DNA from: DASVAL01 sp035649575
Lineage (GTDB): Bacteria > Planctomycetota > UBA1135 > UBA2386
DNA: 39,271 nucleotides
NCBI GenBank assembly: GCA_035649575.1
Contig: DASRJH010000173.1
Coordinates: 1 to 39,271 of the forward strand
Reading direction: 5' to 3'
In this document: positions 8,024 through 16,524 of the stretch, piece after piece
How positions within the stretch are numbered: position 1 is the stretch's first letter
How the letters are laid out: every line of letters starts with the position of its first letter
Program-made: the position numbers and the translations under genes
Notes under the pieces: generated by a model
What the model was told of the DNA's origin: nothing
Seen by the model: the letters and a program-made list of their open reading frames with translations, nothing else
Databases searched by the model: none

Positions 8024-8646
8024 AGTTTCCTCGCTACGTGCATAGTAGATTGAAGAGCAGGCAAGTCGCCGCAGGGTACCTTGCGGTCCTCAGACGCGGA
8101 TGCTAGCACGAATGACGGTGGACGGGAACTCGACCCCGAGTCGCTCGAGTCGCTACTAGCCGCTGCGGCCTGGTCTCGCGTGGCCTGCCGGACACGGCCG
8201 AGCATCCTGCCGCATCGCGATGCGAGCTGCTCGAGGACGGCGTGCCGTTGCCGCTGCCGCACGCGCCGCACAAGGACATTCGCGAGCTCGGACTCGGCCG
8301 GTATTCGCACTGGTACGACGCGGTGTACTTCTCGACGCGCGACAACACGGACCCCAACCGCAACCGCCGCAAGTACTGCCTGCGTTTTCTTGGCGGGTGA
8401 ACTGATCGAACGGCTGCGCGGCGCGGTCAGCCGCTCGTCGCCGCAGTGGCGTGTTCCGCTTCTGTTGGACGACGCCTGCTGCCAGCTGGCGCGCGTGGTC
8501 TCGACCGCGGCGCGCATGTCTTCGAGCCACGAGACGAACGTCTGGTTCACCGCGGGATCTTCGAGCCGCCCGCGCGCCGATCAACCACGGCGAAGTGGAC
8601 GAAGGAACCAGGAACCCTACGCTGCGCACCGCCCCAGGAGCTCTCA
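8024..8646. other. border of the low-GC stretch; no intact gene
   Basis: This is 623 bases between the divergent genes at 8023 and 8647. The first hundred are the leader of the beta-helix operon. Composition then turns strongly GC-rich. A coding remnant occupies 8182-8400 and is listed separately. From 8401 to 8630 no frame reads convincingly as protein. Confidence 0.5.
8182..8400 (+). pseudogene. C-terminal remnant of a polysaccharide-biosynthesis-type protein
   Basis: A frame ending in TGA at 8398-8400 reads CELLEDGVPLPLPHAPH and then GRYSHWYDAVYFSTRDN followed by TDPNRNRRKY. From memory this LEDG...H..IR..G.GRYSHW...FS..DN(T/S)DP pattern is a conserved C-terminal module found in bacterial proteins encoded in surface-polysaccharide regions. 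No start codon or N-terminal part is present: the frame dissolves upstream of about 8182. I read it as the surviving 3' end of a gene truncated when the low-GC stretch to its left arrived. The family assignment is from memory and unverified. Confidence 0.5.
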
Positions 8647-9270
8647 ATGCGCAACGTCCTGATCACCGCCGCCGTCCTCGGCTCCCTCCTCATCTCCACG
8701 CAGGCCCAGGAACGCAGCGGCCCGAAGAAGCCGCAGACGTTCGCGGAGGCCATCGAGACCGCGAAGAAGGCGGTCGAGGCCGACAAGCTCGGCGCCGCGA
8801 TCGCCGCGCTGCAGGCGGCGGTCGCGGATCTGCAGAAGAAGCAGCGCGCCGCGATCCTCGCGGCCTTGCCCAAGCCCGACGGCTGGCAGGTCGAGGACCA
8901 GGCGGTCGACGAGCAGGCAGAGCTTACCGCCGGCATGCTCGGCGGCGCCTACGCGGCGACGCGGCACTACCGCCAGGGCGAGAAGAGCATGCACGTCGAG
9001 GTGACCGCCAACTCACCGCTGCTGCAGATGGGGCTCGCTATGGTGTTCAACAACCCGGCGCTGATCGAGGCCGACGGCGGCGAACTGGTCAAGTACGGCC
9101 AGCACAAGGCGATCCTCAAGAAAGCCGGCGACAACGGCCAGGAACTGACGATCCTGATGCACGACGCGCACCTCATCAAGGTCACGAGCGAAGGCATCAA
9201 GGCCGACGACTTGCTGAAGGTGTTCGACCAGGCCTGCATCGACCGTCTCGAGAAGCCGCTCGGCAGGTGA
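8647..9270 (+). CDS. small secreted protein of unknown function
   Basis: This 207-residue protein has a clear signal peptide (MRNVLITAAVLGSLL, cleavage near TQAQ). A helical, Ala/Lys-rich segment of about 50 residues follows (KKAVEADKLGAAIAALQAAV, probably a short coiled coil), then a mixed alpha/beta domain. AGGAG eight bases before ATG 8647 supports the start. I recognise no named family. The helical segment could mediate oligomerisation. It heads a long run of genes for exported proteins. No catalytic motif or lipobox was seen, so it is probably periplasmic. Confidence 0.8.
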   Translation: MRNVLITAAVLGSLLISTQAQERSGPKKPQTFAEAIETAKKAVEADKLGAAIAALQAAVADLQKKQRAAILAALPKPDGWQVEDQAVDEQAELTAGMLGGAYAATRHYRQGEKSMHVEVTANSPLLQMGLAMVFNNPALIEADGGELVKYGQHKAILKKAGDNGQELTILMHDAHLIKVTSEGIKADDLLKVFDQACIDRLEKPLGR

Positions 9271-9322
9271 GCGTCGCGGGTTCCAGGCGGCCACAGGAGC
9301 TGCTTGCATCAGATGCCCCTGG

Positions 9323-9484
9323 ATGAGAGAGCCTCCTGACACAGACCGCCGGAACGTGGCCATCGTGCTCGTGCTGGCATCGGCGCTCACCGCACAACAG
9401 CCGGCCGCGACCGCCGCCGAGCGTTTGGTGACGATCCGCGGCCGCGTGGTCGACGTGGAGCCGGCCGATCCCACCGGCAGGTGA
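9323..9484 (+). pseudogene. truncated exported protein, carboxypeptidase-regulatory-like start
   Basis: A 53-codon frame begins at ATG 9323, has a hydrophobic stretch (NVAIVLVLASALTAQ) like a signal peptide, and then reads VTIRGRVVDVEPADPTGR before TGA. The last part resembles the first strand of a carboxypeptidase-regulatory-like domain (compare the partial gene at the right edge of the window). Such domains normally run for about 80 residues, so this is probably a gene that lost its 3' part. A genuine very small secreted protein is the alternative. Confidence 0.4.
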
Positions 9485-9706
9485 TTCTCGCGGCGGCGGC
9501 CCATCGCAGCGCGAGCATCGCCAACGTCCAGTCATGCCTGTGTCAGTTACTGCGCGCCGCTGGCCCACTATCCAGGGCGTGGTTCCGAGTCCACATCGAA
9601 TGGCATCGCGCGATGCGCGACGTCGTGTCGCGCGAGCGCTGCAAGCAGACCGTGACAGCGGCGATTGGAACACCATGCTGCGGCTCGGCGCAGAGAGCGA
9701 GGCCTG

Positions 9707-10639
9707 GTGAGGCGCGCTCTATTCGTTGCGTTCGCTGCGCTCGCGCTGCCTGGGTGTCGGCATGGCGACGCAGCCGCCGGCGACCCGACAGGCGACCCTC
9801 CGGGTTTCGACGGGCCGGCGGCGGCGGTGCACGATGCGGAGGCCGACTTCTACCTGGTCAGCAACGTGCGCGGCGCGCTGCTCGCGAAGGACAACAACGG
9901 CTACATCGCGCGCGTGTCGCCCAAGGACCGCAGCATGCACCGCTACTGGATCGAAGGTGGCAAGAACGGCGTCACGCTGCACGCGCCGAAGGGCATGGCG
10001 ATCACGGGCGATATCCTGTGGGTCGCCGACATCGACACGCTGCGTGCGTTCGATCGCACGAGCGGCGCCCCGGTCCGCTCGATCGAGGTGCCCGGGGCGT
10101 CCTGTCTGCAAGACGTCGCGGCCGGCGCCGACGGCATGCTGTTCGTCAGCGATGCGGGTCTCGATGCGAACGGGCAGCCGACCGGCAGCGATGGAATCTG
10201 GTACGTGGAGTGTTGGGCCAAAGCCGGTTCGGTCTTGCGCTACGGCGAGCAGTGGACCCCCACACCGCTCGTGCGCGGACCAGAGCTCGGCCAGCCGCGC
10301 GGTCTCGTCGCCCACAAGAACAGCGTCTACTACGTGAGCTGGCGCGACGGCACGTTCTGGCTCGTCGAGCCGTGCGGCGCGCTCACGCAGCTCTCGAAGG
10401 CCGCGACGGGGCAGCTCGACGGTCTCGTCCGCGTCGAGGCGAAGGACGGCACGGGCGCGCCGGCATGGATCACGACCTCGTGGGCGGGCAGTTGCCTGCA
10501 TCGCTTCGACGTGCGCGGCGGCTGCACGACGTTGCCGGAGAAGCTCGAGCAGCCTGCCGACTGTGGTTTCGACGCGGTGCGGCGGTTGCTGCTCGTGCCG
10601 TTGTTCGGCAGGAACAAGCTCGAGTTCGTGCAGCTGTAG
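9707..10639 (+). CDS. lipoprotein with SMP-30/NHL-like beta-propeller
   Basis: This protein of about 310 residues starts at GTG 9707, which places a lipoprotein signal at the N-terminus (RALFVAFAALALPGC, cysteine as the lipidation site). An in-frame TTG at 9665 would add a charged, unlikely extension. The mature part is a string of short beta blades: GVTLHAPKGMAITGDILWVA, then DVAAGADGMLFVSDAG, then GQPRGLVAHKNSVYYVS. This is the pattern of NHL/SMP-30-type six-bladed propellers. Such lipoproteins may bind a ligand or act as lactonases, but no metal ligands are evident. Anchored in the inner or outer membrane facing the periplasm. Confidence 0.75.
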   Translation: MRRALFVAFAALALPGCRHGDAAAGDPTGDPPGFDGPAAAVHDAEADFYLVSNVRGALLAKDNNGYIARVSPKDRSMHRYWIEGGKNGVTLHAPKGMAITGDILWVADIDTLRAFDRTSGAPVRSIEVPGASCLQDVAAGADGMLFVSDAGLDANGQPTGSDGIWYVECWAKAGSVLRYGEQWTPTPLVRGPELGQPRGLVAHKNSVYYVSWRDGTFWLVEPCGALTQLSKAATGQLDGLVRVEAKDGTGAPAWITTSWAGSCLHRFDVRGGCTTLPEKLEQPADCGFDAVRRLLLVPLFGRNKLEFVQL

Positions 10640-10661
10640 CTGCTGTCCCGGATCGCGGGCC

Positions 10662-11597
10662 TCAGCGTCCCGCCGGCTGCGCGCGCTTCTTCTGCTCCGC
10701 GAAGGCCGGAGGCAAACGCGCCTCGCGCGCGTGGAACGCCGCGAACTGCTTGTCGATGATCGCCTGCGTGACGGCCGGTGGCCGCGGCTCGTCGGCCGTG
10801 AACGCCTTCATGAGGTTGTCTTCGTAGGCCTTGCCCGGCATCACGTAGTCGCACACCTCGCTGCCCTGCGTGCCGATCAGATACTCGGTGACGCCCGCGC
10901 GCCGCACGATCGCGAGGTCGTTGTCGAACAGGCTCCGCAGCAAGCTCGGTTCGGGCTTGCCTTCCTCGCGTTCGGCCCTCTTGGCCTCGCGGTCGAGCGA
11001 GCGCTCGACATCGCGTGCGAGCTCGGCGCGTTCGGTCCGGTGATCCTCGTCGGCGAGCGGCCGCCGGAAGCCGAAACCCGCGCCGTCGATGATCACGACG
11101 GGCCATTCCTCGTTCGCGGCCTTCTCGAGCAGCGCGCGCGTGGCGGCCGAGATCTTCTTCTCCGCGAGCATCGCCGTGCGCGCGATGCGGCTGCACGCGG
11201 CCGCGAACTCCTTGGGCCGGTGCACGCGCAGGAACTGGTAGAACGACAGGCGGCCCTGCTCGTCGGTGAAGAACGCGCCCGCCTCGATGTCGAGGAACGG
11301 TATCAGCTCGCGCCACCGCTGCCAGTCGGCGTCGTCGTCTTGCGCCGTGAAGTCCATGACGCCCATTCCTGGTACGGGCACGGCTGCGACCTCGCGGCAC
11401 TTGCGCAACTTCGCGAGGTCCGAGGCGAGCTCGCTGTCGCTCTTCGCCGAAGACCACACGCCGCGGCTCACGATCATGATGTCGAGGCGGTCGTTCTTGC
11501 TGTCGGCGACCACACGCACCTCCATCGACTCGACTTCGAGGCAGCCGGCGACCGGCAGCAGGAACGCGAACAGGACGGCGGACAGGCGGGTCGGCAT
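10662..11597 (-). CDS. lipoprotein of unknown function
   Basis: This 311-residue protein starts at ATG 11597 with GAGGAG seven bases upstream. It has a lipoprotein signal (LSAVLFAFLLPVAGC). The mature protein is about 290 residues, mixed alpha/beta, with a charged helical stretch rich in Glu and Arg around residues 215-245 (ERSLDREAKRAEREEG). I recognise no family. It is convergent with the preceding propeller lipoprotein (22 bp between the stops) and divergent from the secreted protein at 11726. The hydrophobic strand WPVVIIDGAGFGFRRPL in the middle is the most distinctive motif. Confidence 0.75.
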   Translation of the reverse strand: MPTRLSAVLFAFLLPVAGCLEVESMEVRVVADSKNDRLDIMIVSRGVWSSAKSDSELASDLAKLRKCREVAAVPVPGMGVMDFTAQDDDADWQRWRELIPFLDIEAGAFFTDEQGRLSFYQFLRVHRPKEFAAACSRIARTAMLAEKKISAATRALLEKAANEEWPVVIIDGAGFGFRRPLADEDHRTERAELARDVERSLDREAKRAEREEGKPEPSLLRSLFDNDLAIVRRAGVTEYLIGTQGSEVCDYVMPGKAYEDNLMKAFTADEPRPPAVTQAIIDKQFAAFHAREARLPPAFAEQKKRAQPAGR

Positions 11598-11690
11598 CGG
11601 CGGCTCCTCGGCAGCGTCGGGCGGTGCATCATCGCGGCGGACCGCACTTGCGGGAACAGACCACGTCGGTTTCGCGGTATCGTGGGCAGT

Positions 11691-11713
11691 GGGTGCCTGC
11701 ACCACCGGCACCC
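11691..11713 (+). promoter_or_regulatory. hairpin directly upstream of the ribosome binding site
   Basis: GGGTGCC (11691-11697) and GGCACCC (11707-11713) form a perfect 7-bp stem with a 9-base loop. The next bases are AAGGAG (11714-11719), the ribosome binding site of the 11726 gene. A stem abutting the site could protect the transcript 5' end or modulate initiation. The structure is seen; the function is inferred. Confidence 0.5.
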
Positions 11714-11725
11714 AAGGAGTTCCTC

Positions 11726-12220
11726 ATGAACATGCTCCCCTGCCTTTCCTTGACCGCTCTCTTGTTCGCCACACCCGCGTTCGGCCAGGTCGTCATGGGC
11801 CGCTTCGGCTTTGTGGCGACCGGGCAGCTCGGCACTGCCGGCGAGTTCTGCTGGGTGTTCGACTGCACGCCGCGCCAGCTCTCGGTCGTCGCCGGCGAGA
11901 CGTTGACGCTGCGCATCAACGCGCCCTACCAGGCCTTCTATGCGATCGGGTGGGCGCCCGATGCGCCCAATTGCGTGCCGATCCCGGGCTTCAACAACTC
12001 GCTGATCCTCGGCCTGCCGATCGGCGTGTTGACGGCCGGATTCGTGAGCCAGCAGAGTCCGATCCTCGCGTGCTGGGGCGGGACCGAGCAGGTGTTGCTG
12101 CCGCTGCCGAACGGCGTGCCTTCGGGCGCTTCGGTCGCGCTACAGGCGATCGCTGATTTGCCGAGCCCGACGCCTTCGACGCTTTCGTTCTCGGTCGCGG
12201 TCGTGCTCACCGTGCAGTGA
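11726..12220 (+). CDS. small secreted beta-rich protein
   Basis: This 164-residue protein has a signal peptide (LPCLSLTALLFATPAFGQ) and a strong ribosome binding site, AAGGAG seven bases before ATG 11726. The mature protein is about 145 residues of beta-rich, Pro/Gly-rich sequence ending LSFSVAVVLTVQ. Its length, the LPxP turn before the end (LPLPNGVPSG) and the closing strand pattern resemble the C-terminal domain of the RCC1-like protein (27151-29361) and of the exoprotein at 31497-32378. It may therefore be a free-standing version of that domain. No catalytic residues are evident. Likely periplasmic or surface-exposed. Confidence 0.75.
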   Translation: MNMLPCLSLTALLFATPAFGQVVMGRFGFVATGQLGTAGEFCWVFDCTPRQLSVVAGETLTLRINAPYQAFYAIGWAPDAPNCVPIPGFNNSLILGLPIGVLTAGFVSQQSPILACWGGTEQVLLPLPNGVPSGASVALQAIADLPSPTPSTLSFSVAVVLTVQ

Positions 12221-12303
12221 ACGGGCGCTGCGCGGCGCGGGCCCGCTCCCCGGTGGCCGGCAGCGTGGCTTGACGCCTGCTTCGCGGCTGCTGCAATGTC
12301 GCG

Positions 12304-13977
12304 ATGAACGGAGCCATCCTGGGACTACTGCTCGTCGCGAACGCCGGCGGTGCACACGCACAGCAAGGCGACGAATGGACGGTGCGCGTTCGCTCGCTGC
12401 TGCCGTTCACGCGGCCGTCGCTGCAGCTGCCCGACCAGATCTGCACCGCGATCCCGGGCGACGTCGTGTTGGAAGCGCCCGTGCGGCTGGACGCTGCGGC
12501 GGAGCAGAGGCCGCCGACCTGGGTCGTGACGCTGCTCGAGCAGCGTCACCGCACGGCCGTCGACGCCGGACGACTGTCTCTCGTGCCGACGCATCCGACT
12601 TCGAAACCGGCCAGCGAGGGTGAGAACCCAAACGGCGCGAGCGTGATCTTGCGCGGCCGGACCTCGGACGTCGCCGCGTGCGAACGGGATCTGAGCTCGC
12701 TGGCGGCTGCGCTCGGCCGGGCGATCGAAGTGACGGCATGGCGGTTGCCGCTGCCGGACGGTCCGCTGCCGCCTACGTCGTGGGACCCGGCCGCCGTACA
12801 GCAGGCGCTGCAGCGCACGCCGCCGTTGTGGACCGCGCGCGCAAGGACGCGCTCGGGCGGCGCGGTGCGGCTCGCGGACGAGCGCGGCATCGGCATCCTG
12901 CGCGATCTCGACACCGAGGTTGCGGAGCAGGCCAAGTTGTACGATCCGAAGATCGACGTCGCGTTCGCCGGCGTGCGCGCGACTCTCGTCGTCGACGCGC
13001 TGCCGCCCGAAGAGCTCGTGCTGCGCGGCAGCTGGCTGCTCAGCGAACCCGTCGCGTTGCACGAGCAGGAAGTCTGCGAGCGTTCCCTGACGGTCGACTT
13101 GCCCGAGCACAAGACGGCGTGGATCTCGTTCGCTGGCAGGGTCGCGAGCGGCGGCGCGCTCGTCGTCGCTGGCCGCGGCGGCGGTGTCGGTCCCGACGGC
13201 TTCGTGCTCGTGCTCGGCGCGCGCTACCTCGCTCCGGCTTCGCCCGATCCGGCGCCGGACCTGCTCGTGAGGCCGGTGGGCGCGTTGCTCGCCGCAGCGC
13301 CGCCGGTGCAGATGCCGCGCAGCTGGCCGCGCCCTGGCGAAGAGACAACTCAATTCATGCGCGCCGACCGCGACGGTGGACTCGCGAACAACGACCTGCT
13401 GCCGTTGCTCAACGTGCAGCCGCCTGCCGAGGTGTTGCTCGAGGGCACGACGCTCGTCGTGCATGGCGACCCCGGTGCGTGCCGGCAGTGCGACGCGTTG
13501 TTACAGCAGCTCGCGGGCGGACTGCGCGCGGCCACGCTGCACACGCGCGCGGTCGGCGACGGCGAAGTGCTCGAACTGGTGCAGCCCGTGTTTGCGGACC
13601 GCGCGGCCGGCGCGTTCGTGGGCCGCGAGCGCGCGGTCGTGAAGGACCACGAGGTGGAGATCGCCGCGAAGATGCAGGCAGCGAACCCCGTGGTCGGCGT
13701 CGCGTACAGCGGCTTGTGGCTCGGCGCGACCGCGGCGCGCAGCGGCGACGGCTGGCACATGACTGGCGTGTGGTCGCTCGCGGCGCACGACGAACCGCGG
13801 GAGCGGCGGCACGCCGACCGCGCGCCGATGGTGCTGCAGCTCGTCGACTACCGTCTCACGACGTTGCCGTGGGACGCCGCGATGGCGCCGAACGTCGAAC
13901 AAGCGCTCGGCGACGGACCGGCGTGGACGAAGGACGGGCCGGCGACGCGCGTCGCCGTGAAGCTCGTCGTGCCCTGA
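12304..13977 (+). CDS. secreted protein with two secretin-N-like halves
   Basis: This 557-residue protein has a signal peptide (ILGLLLVANAGGAHAQ). Its body appears to be an internal duplication. Residues about 110-300 and 375-550 each open with a strand-helix unit (VILRGRTSDVAACERDL, and VLLEGTTLVVHGDPGACRQ) that resembles the end of secretin N-type KH-like domains. Each half then has a region whose strands read DPKIDVAFAGVRATLVV and NPVVGVAYSGLWLGATA. Secretin N domains line the periplasmic vestibule of type II/III secretion and pilus channels, but no pore-forming secretin core follows, so it is not itself a channel. The role may be periplasmic scaffolding. No ribosome binding site is visible before ATG 12304. 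Convergent with the GH172 gene, nine bases apart. Confidence 0.72.
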   Translation: MNGAILGLLLVANAGGAHAQQGDEWTVRVRSLLPFTRPSLQLPDQICTAIPGDVVLEAPVRLDAAAEQRPPTWVVTLLEQRHRTAVDAGRLSLVPTHPTSKPASEGENPNGASVILRGRTSDVAACERDLSSLAAALGRAIEVTAWRLPLPDGPLPPTSWDPAAVQQALQRTPPLWTARARTRSGGAVRLADERGIGILRDLDTEVAEQAKLYDPKIDVAFAGVRATLVVDALPPEELVLRGSWLLSEPVALHEQEVCERSLTVDLPEHKTAWISFAGRVASGGALVVAGRGGGVGPDGFVLVLGARYLAPASPDPAPDLLVRPVGALLAAAPPVQMPRSWPRPGEETTQFMRADRDGGLANNDLLPLLNVQPPAEVLLEGTTLVVHGDPGACRQCDALLQQLAGGLRAATLHTRAVGDGEVLELVQPVFADRAAGAFVGRERAVVKDHEVEIAAKMQAANPVVGVAYSGLWLGATAARSGDGWHMTGVWSLAAHDEPRERRHADRAPMVLQLVDYRLTTLPWDAAMAPNVEQALGDGPAWTKDGPATRVAVKLVVP

Positions 13978-13986
13978 GGATCACTG

Positions 13987-15960
13987 CTACGGCTGGCGCT
14001 CCAGGCGGACGTAGTCGAGGCCGAGCAGGAAGCGCGGCGTCGCTCTCTCGTTGCGGCCGGTCAGTTCGAAGCGCAGCTCGGCGTCGCCGGCGGGCAGGTC
14101 GATGGTGCCGAGCTCACGCGGGCCCGTGCTGCGCACCCGTTCGGCCCAGCCGTCGAACGGCGCGCCGAGCGGCTGGCCGCCCATGGAGACCTGCACGATG
14201 CCGAAGTCGTCGGCCTGGCAGAACGCGGCGTGCACCTTGTAGCGGCCGGCGGCCGGCACGGGCACCGCGAGCACCAGCGCATCGCCGACCTTGCCGTCGC
14301 GCCAGCACAGCAGGCGTTCCTTGCTGAACGTGTTCTCGACGAACCACAGGTCCTGCACCTCGTGCGTGCCGCTCGCACACGCGACGACGCGCAGGTCCTC
14401 GCCTTCGAGCGCTCCTTCGGCGACGAACACCGGCGGCGGTGCTTGCCGCTCGATCGCGCGCTCGGCCGCCTTTGGCACGGGCGGCAGGCCCGAGGTCGCG
14501 CCCGGAGCGCCATACCAGTAGGCGACCGTCGCGTAGTCCATCGCGATGTTGTCGACCCAGTGCCAGCGTTCGAGCTCGAAGCGGAACGACTGCTGGAACG
14601 GCACCGAGTCGAGCAGGTGCGTGCGGTGCAGCTGCGTGATGCCGAAGTTCTTCGGCCCCTGGCACTCGATCTGCGCGTGGAACGGCGCCTGGAACGGCGT
14701 CGGGTCGCACCACGCGTAGCCGAAGTAGTCCTCGGTGCCGGTGCCGAACCACGACGGGAACGCCTCGCCGTCGACCGTGAACTTCTCGTCGCCCTCGCCC
14801 CACCAGACACGCGACGGGTTGCGCACGAGCAGCGAGCAGCCGACGAAACGGCCCTTGCCCTTCGCGTCGAGCACGAGGTGCTCGCCGAAGGGCCGGGTCT
14901 TGCTGCCCTTCACGACGTGGTAGCTGGCGCGGAACAGCAGCGGATCGCGCACGGACTCCGGCAACGGCTCGGTGAGCAGATCGAGTTGGATCTTCGCGCC
15001 GCGAAGGTCGCCCTCGTGCTCGAGCGCGAACTCGCCACCCGCGGGCATCGGCATCGGCCAGCCCGACACCGCAAGCCCGTCGGCTACCTTCAGCATCGCG
15101 CCGTACCAGTGCGACCACGCTGGCCCCGCGGCGAAGAAGTCGGCGACCGGCACGCGCACGGTCTCCTCGCCGCCCGCGCGCACTGCCAACACGACGCGCT
15201 GCAGGACCTCGGCCAGGTCGGAGCCCCGTGGCGCTTCCGCCGCCAGCATGAGTTGACGCACGAGAATGCGCTTTGGCACGACGACCCGTGCGTCGCCCTC
15301 GCCCGCGCGACACGAGAGAGGCTCCTCCCAGAGGCCAGGGAGCTTGATCAAGTAGGCGTAGCTGTCCTGTACTTCCTGGGTCATCGCCGGTGTGAAGCTC
15401 GGCACGTCGGTCCCTTCCGGCCACAGCACGACGTCGAGCGCGTAGTAGCAGTCGCCCGCCGTGCACGAGACGACGAGCGACTTCCGGAACGGGATCGGCA
15501 GGTAGCTGTTGCCGCCGCGCGAACGCATGCCGGCGAGCGGCTGGGGCACGCCGCCGACCTTGCCCGAGCACAAGGCGAGGAAGTCGACACTCCAGACCCG
15601 CGCGCCGTCGACGTCGAAGTGCAGCGTGCCCTGCGGGTTCGCGGACCAGATGCGCGCGACGCAGCCGGGCCCCTTCGTGTCGACCATCACGAACTCCTTC
15701 ACGCCGTCCTTCTCGACGACGCGGAGGTGCTGGCCGCGGTCGTCGTTCGCATACCACGCAGCGTGATCGGCGGGCCCCTTGTGCGACGCGCGGTCGTAGC
15801 TGCTCCACTGCACGCACCGCTCGCCTGGCAGCGGCGCCTGCCACAGCCAGTCGACATCGACGAGGCGACGCAGCAATTGCGAGTACTCATGCACGGAAGC
15901 CTGTGCGCCAGCGAAGCCGAGGCAACACACCAGCACGGCGAGCGACGGCAAGGGACTCAT
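13987..15960 (-). CDS. secreted glycoside hydrolase family 172 (DUF2961) protein
   Basis: This 657-residue protein has a signal peptide (LPSLAVLVCCLGFAGAQA). The DUF2961 body spans about residues 30-480 and includes DTKGPGCVARIWSANP, SRGGNSYLPIPFRKS and SWFGTGTEDYFGYAW. DUF2961 is now family GH172, whose founding enzyme cleaves difructose dianhydride I and related fructofuranosides or arabinofuranosides. From memory its two catalytic glutamates are 21 residues apart; here Glu389 (WWGEGDEKF) and Glu410 (GTGTEDYF) have exactly that spacing. A C-terminal beta-sandwich of about 130 residues (ending FLLGLDYVRLERQ) looks carbohydrate-binding. It acts outside the cytoplasm on an unknown furanosidic glycan. 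Divergent from the DUF1810 gene. Confidence 0.88.
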   Translation of the reverse strand: MSPLPSLAVLVCCLGFAGAQASVHEYSQLLRRLVDVDWLWQAPLPGERCVQWSSYDRASHKGPADHAAWYANDDRGQHLRVVEKDGVKEFVMVDTKGPGCVARIWSANPQGTLHFDVDGARVWSVDFLALCSGKVGGVPQPLAGMRSRGGNSYLPIPFRKSLVVSCTAGDCYYALDVVLWPEGTDVPSFTPAMTQEVQDSYAYLIKLPGLWEEPLSCRAGEGDARVVVPKRILVRQLMLAAEAPRGSDLAEVLQRVVLAVRAGGEETVRVPVADFFAAGPAWSHWYGAMLKVADGLAVSGWPMPMPAGGEFALEHEGDLRGAKIQLDLLTEPLPESVRDPLLFRASYHVVKGSKTRPFGEHLVLDAKGKGRFVGCSLLVRNPSRVWWGEGDEKFTVDGEAFPSWFGTGTEDYFGYAWCDPTPFQAPFHAQIECQGPKNFGITQLHRTHLLDSVPFQQSFRFELERWHWVDNIAMDYATVAYWYGAPGATSGLPPVPKAAERAIERQAPPPVFVAEGALEGEDLRVVACASGTHEVQDLWFVENTFSKERLLCWRDGKVGDALVLAVPVPAAGRYKVHAAFCQADDFGIVQVSMGGQPLGAPFDGWAERVRSTGPRELGTIDLPAGDAELRFELTGRNERATPRFLLGLDYVRLERQP

Positions 15961-16032
15961 CGTCGCATTCGAACGCAGCTGGGTTCCTGGTTCCAGCCGG
16001 GCCGGGGACCAGCGGCGGGATAAGCTGGCGAA

Positions 16033-16458
16033 ATGGCCCTAGCCGACCCGTTCGATCTCGAGCGCTTCGTCGCGGCGCAGGCGCCCGTGTATGCGGCGGT
16101 CTGCCTCGAGCTCGCGCGCGGCCGCAAGACCAGCCACTGGATGTGGTTCGTCTTCCCGCAGCTGAGGGCGCTGGGCCGCAGCGAGATCGCGCAGCAGTAC
16201 GGCATCTCGGGCCGCGCCGAGGCCCTTGCATACTGGCAGCATCCGCTGCTCGGCGCGCGGCTGCGTCATTGCACCGGGCTCGTCTTGCAGGAGCAGGGCC
16301 GCACGCTGCACGAGATCTTCGGCAGCCCCGACGACCTGAAGTTCGTCTCGTGCATGACGCTGTTCGGCGCCATCGCACCCGAGGAGCCGGCCTTCGCGCA
16401 GGCGATCGAGCGCCTGGCCGGCGGCCACTCCGATGCACGGACGCTCGAACTGCTCTGA
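16033..16458 (+). CDS. DUF1810 family protein
   Basis: This 141-residue soluble protein is full length for DUF1810. Hallmarks are FVAAQAPVYAAVCLELARG, then KTSHWMWFVFPQLRALGRS, and SPDDLKFVSCMTLFG with a closing LF.A...P....A...... helix. The family is small, cytosolic and helical, widespread in bacteria, with no established biochemical function. It has no export signal, unlike its neighbours, and shares a 72-bp divergent interval with the GH172 gene. ATG 16033 is the only sensible start, with no strong ribosome binding site. Confidence 0.88.
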   Translation: MALADPFDLERFVAAQAPVYAAVCLELARGRKTSHWMWFVFPQLRALGRSEIAQQYGISGRAEALAYWQHPLLGARLRHCTGLVLQEQGRTLHEIFGSPDDLKFVSCMTLFGAIAPEEPAFAQAIERLAGGHSDARTLELL

Positions 16459-16524
16459 CTTCGATGCGCCCGGACGCCGCGGCGCCGCAGCGGACGTGTC
16501 GTTCGCAGCGGATAGCATGGTGGC

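Noticed and set aside
9485..9706. Possible small gene between the truncated exported protein and the propeller lipoprotein
   Set aside because: No frame has a start with a ribosome binding site or protein-like composition.
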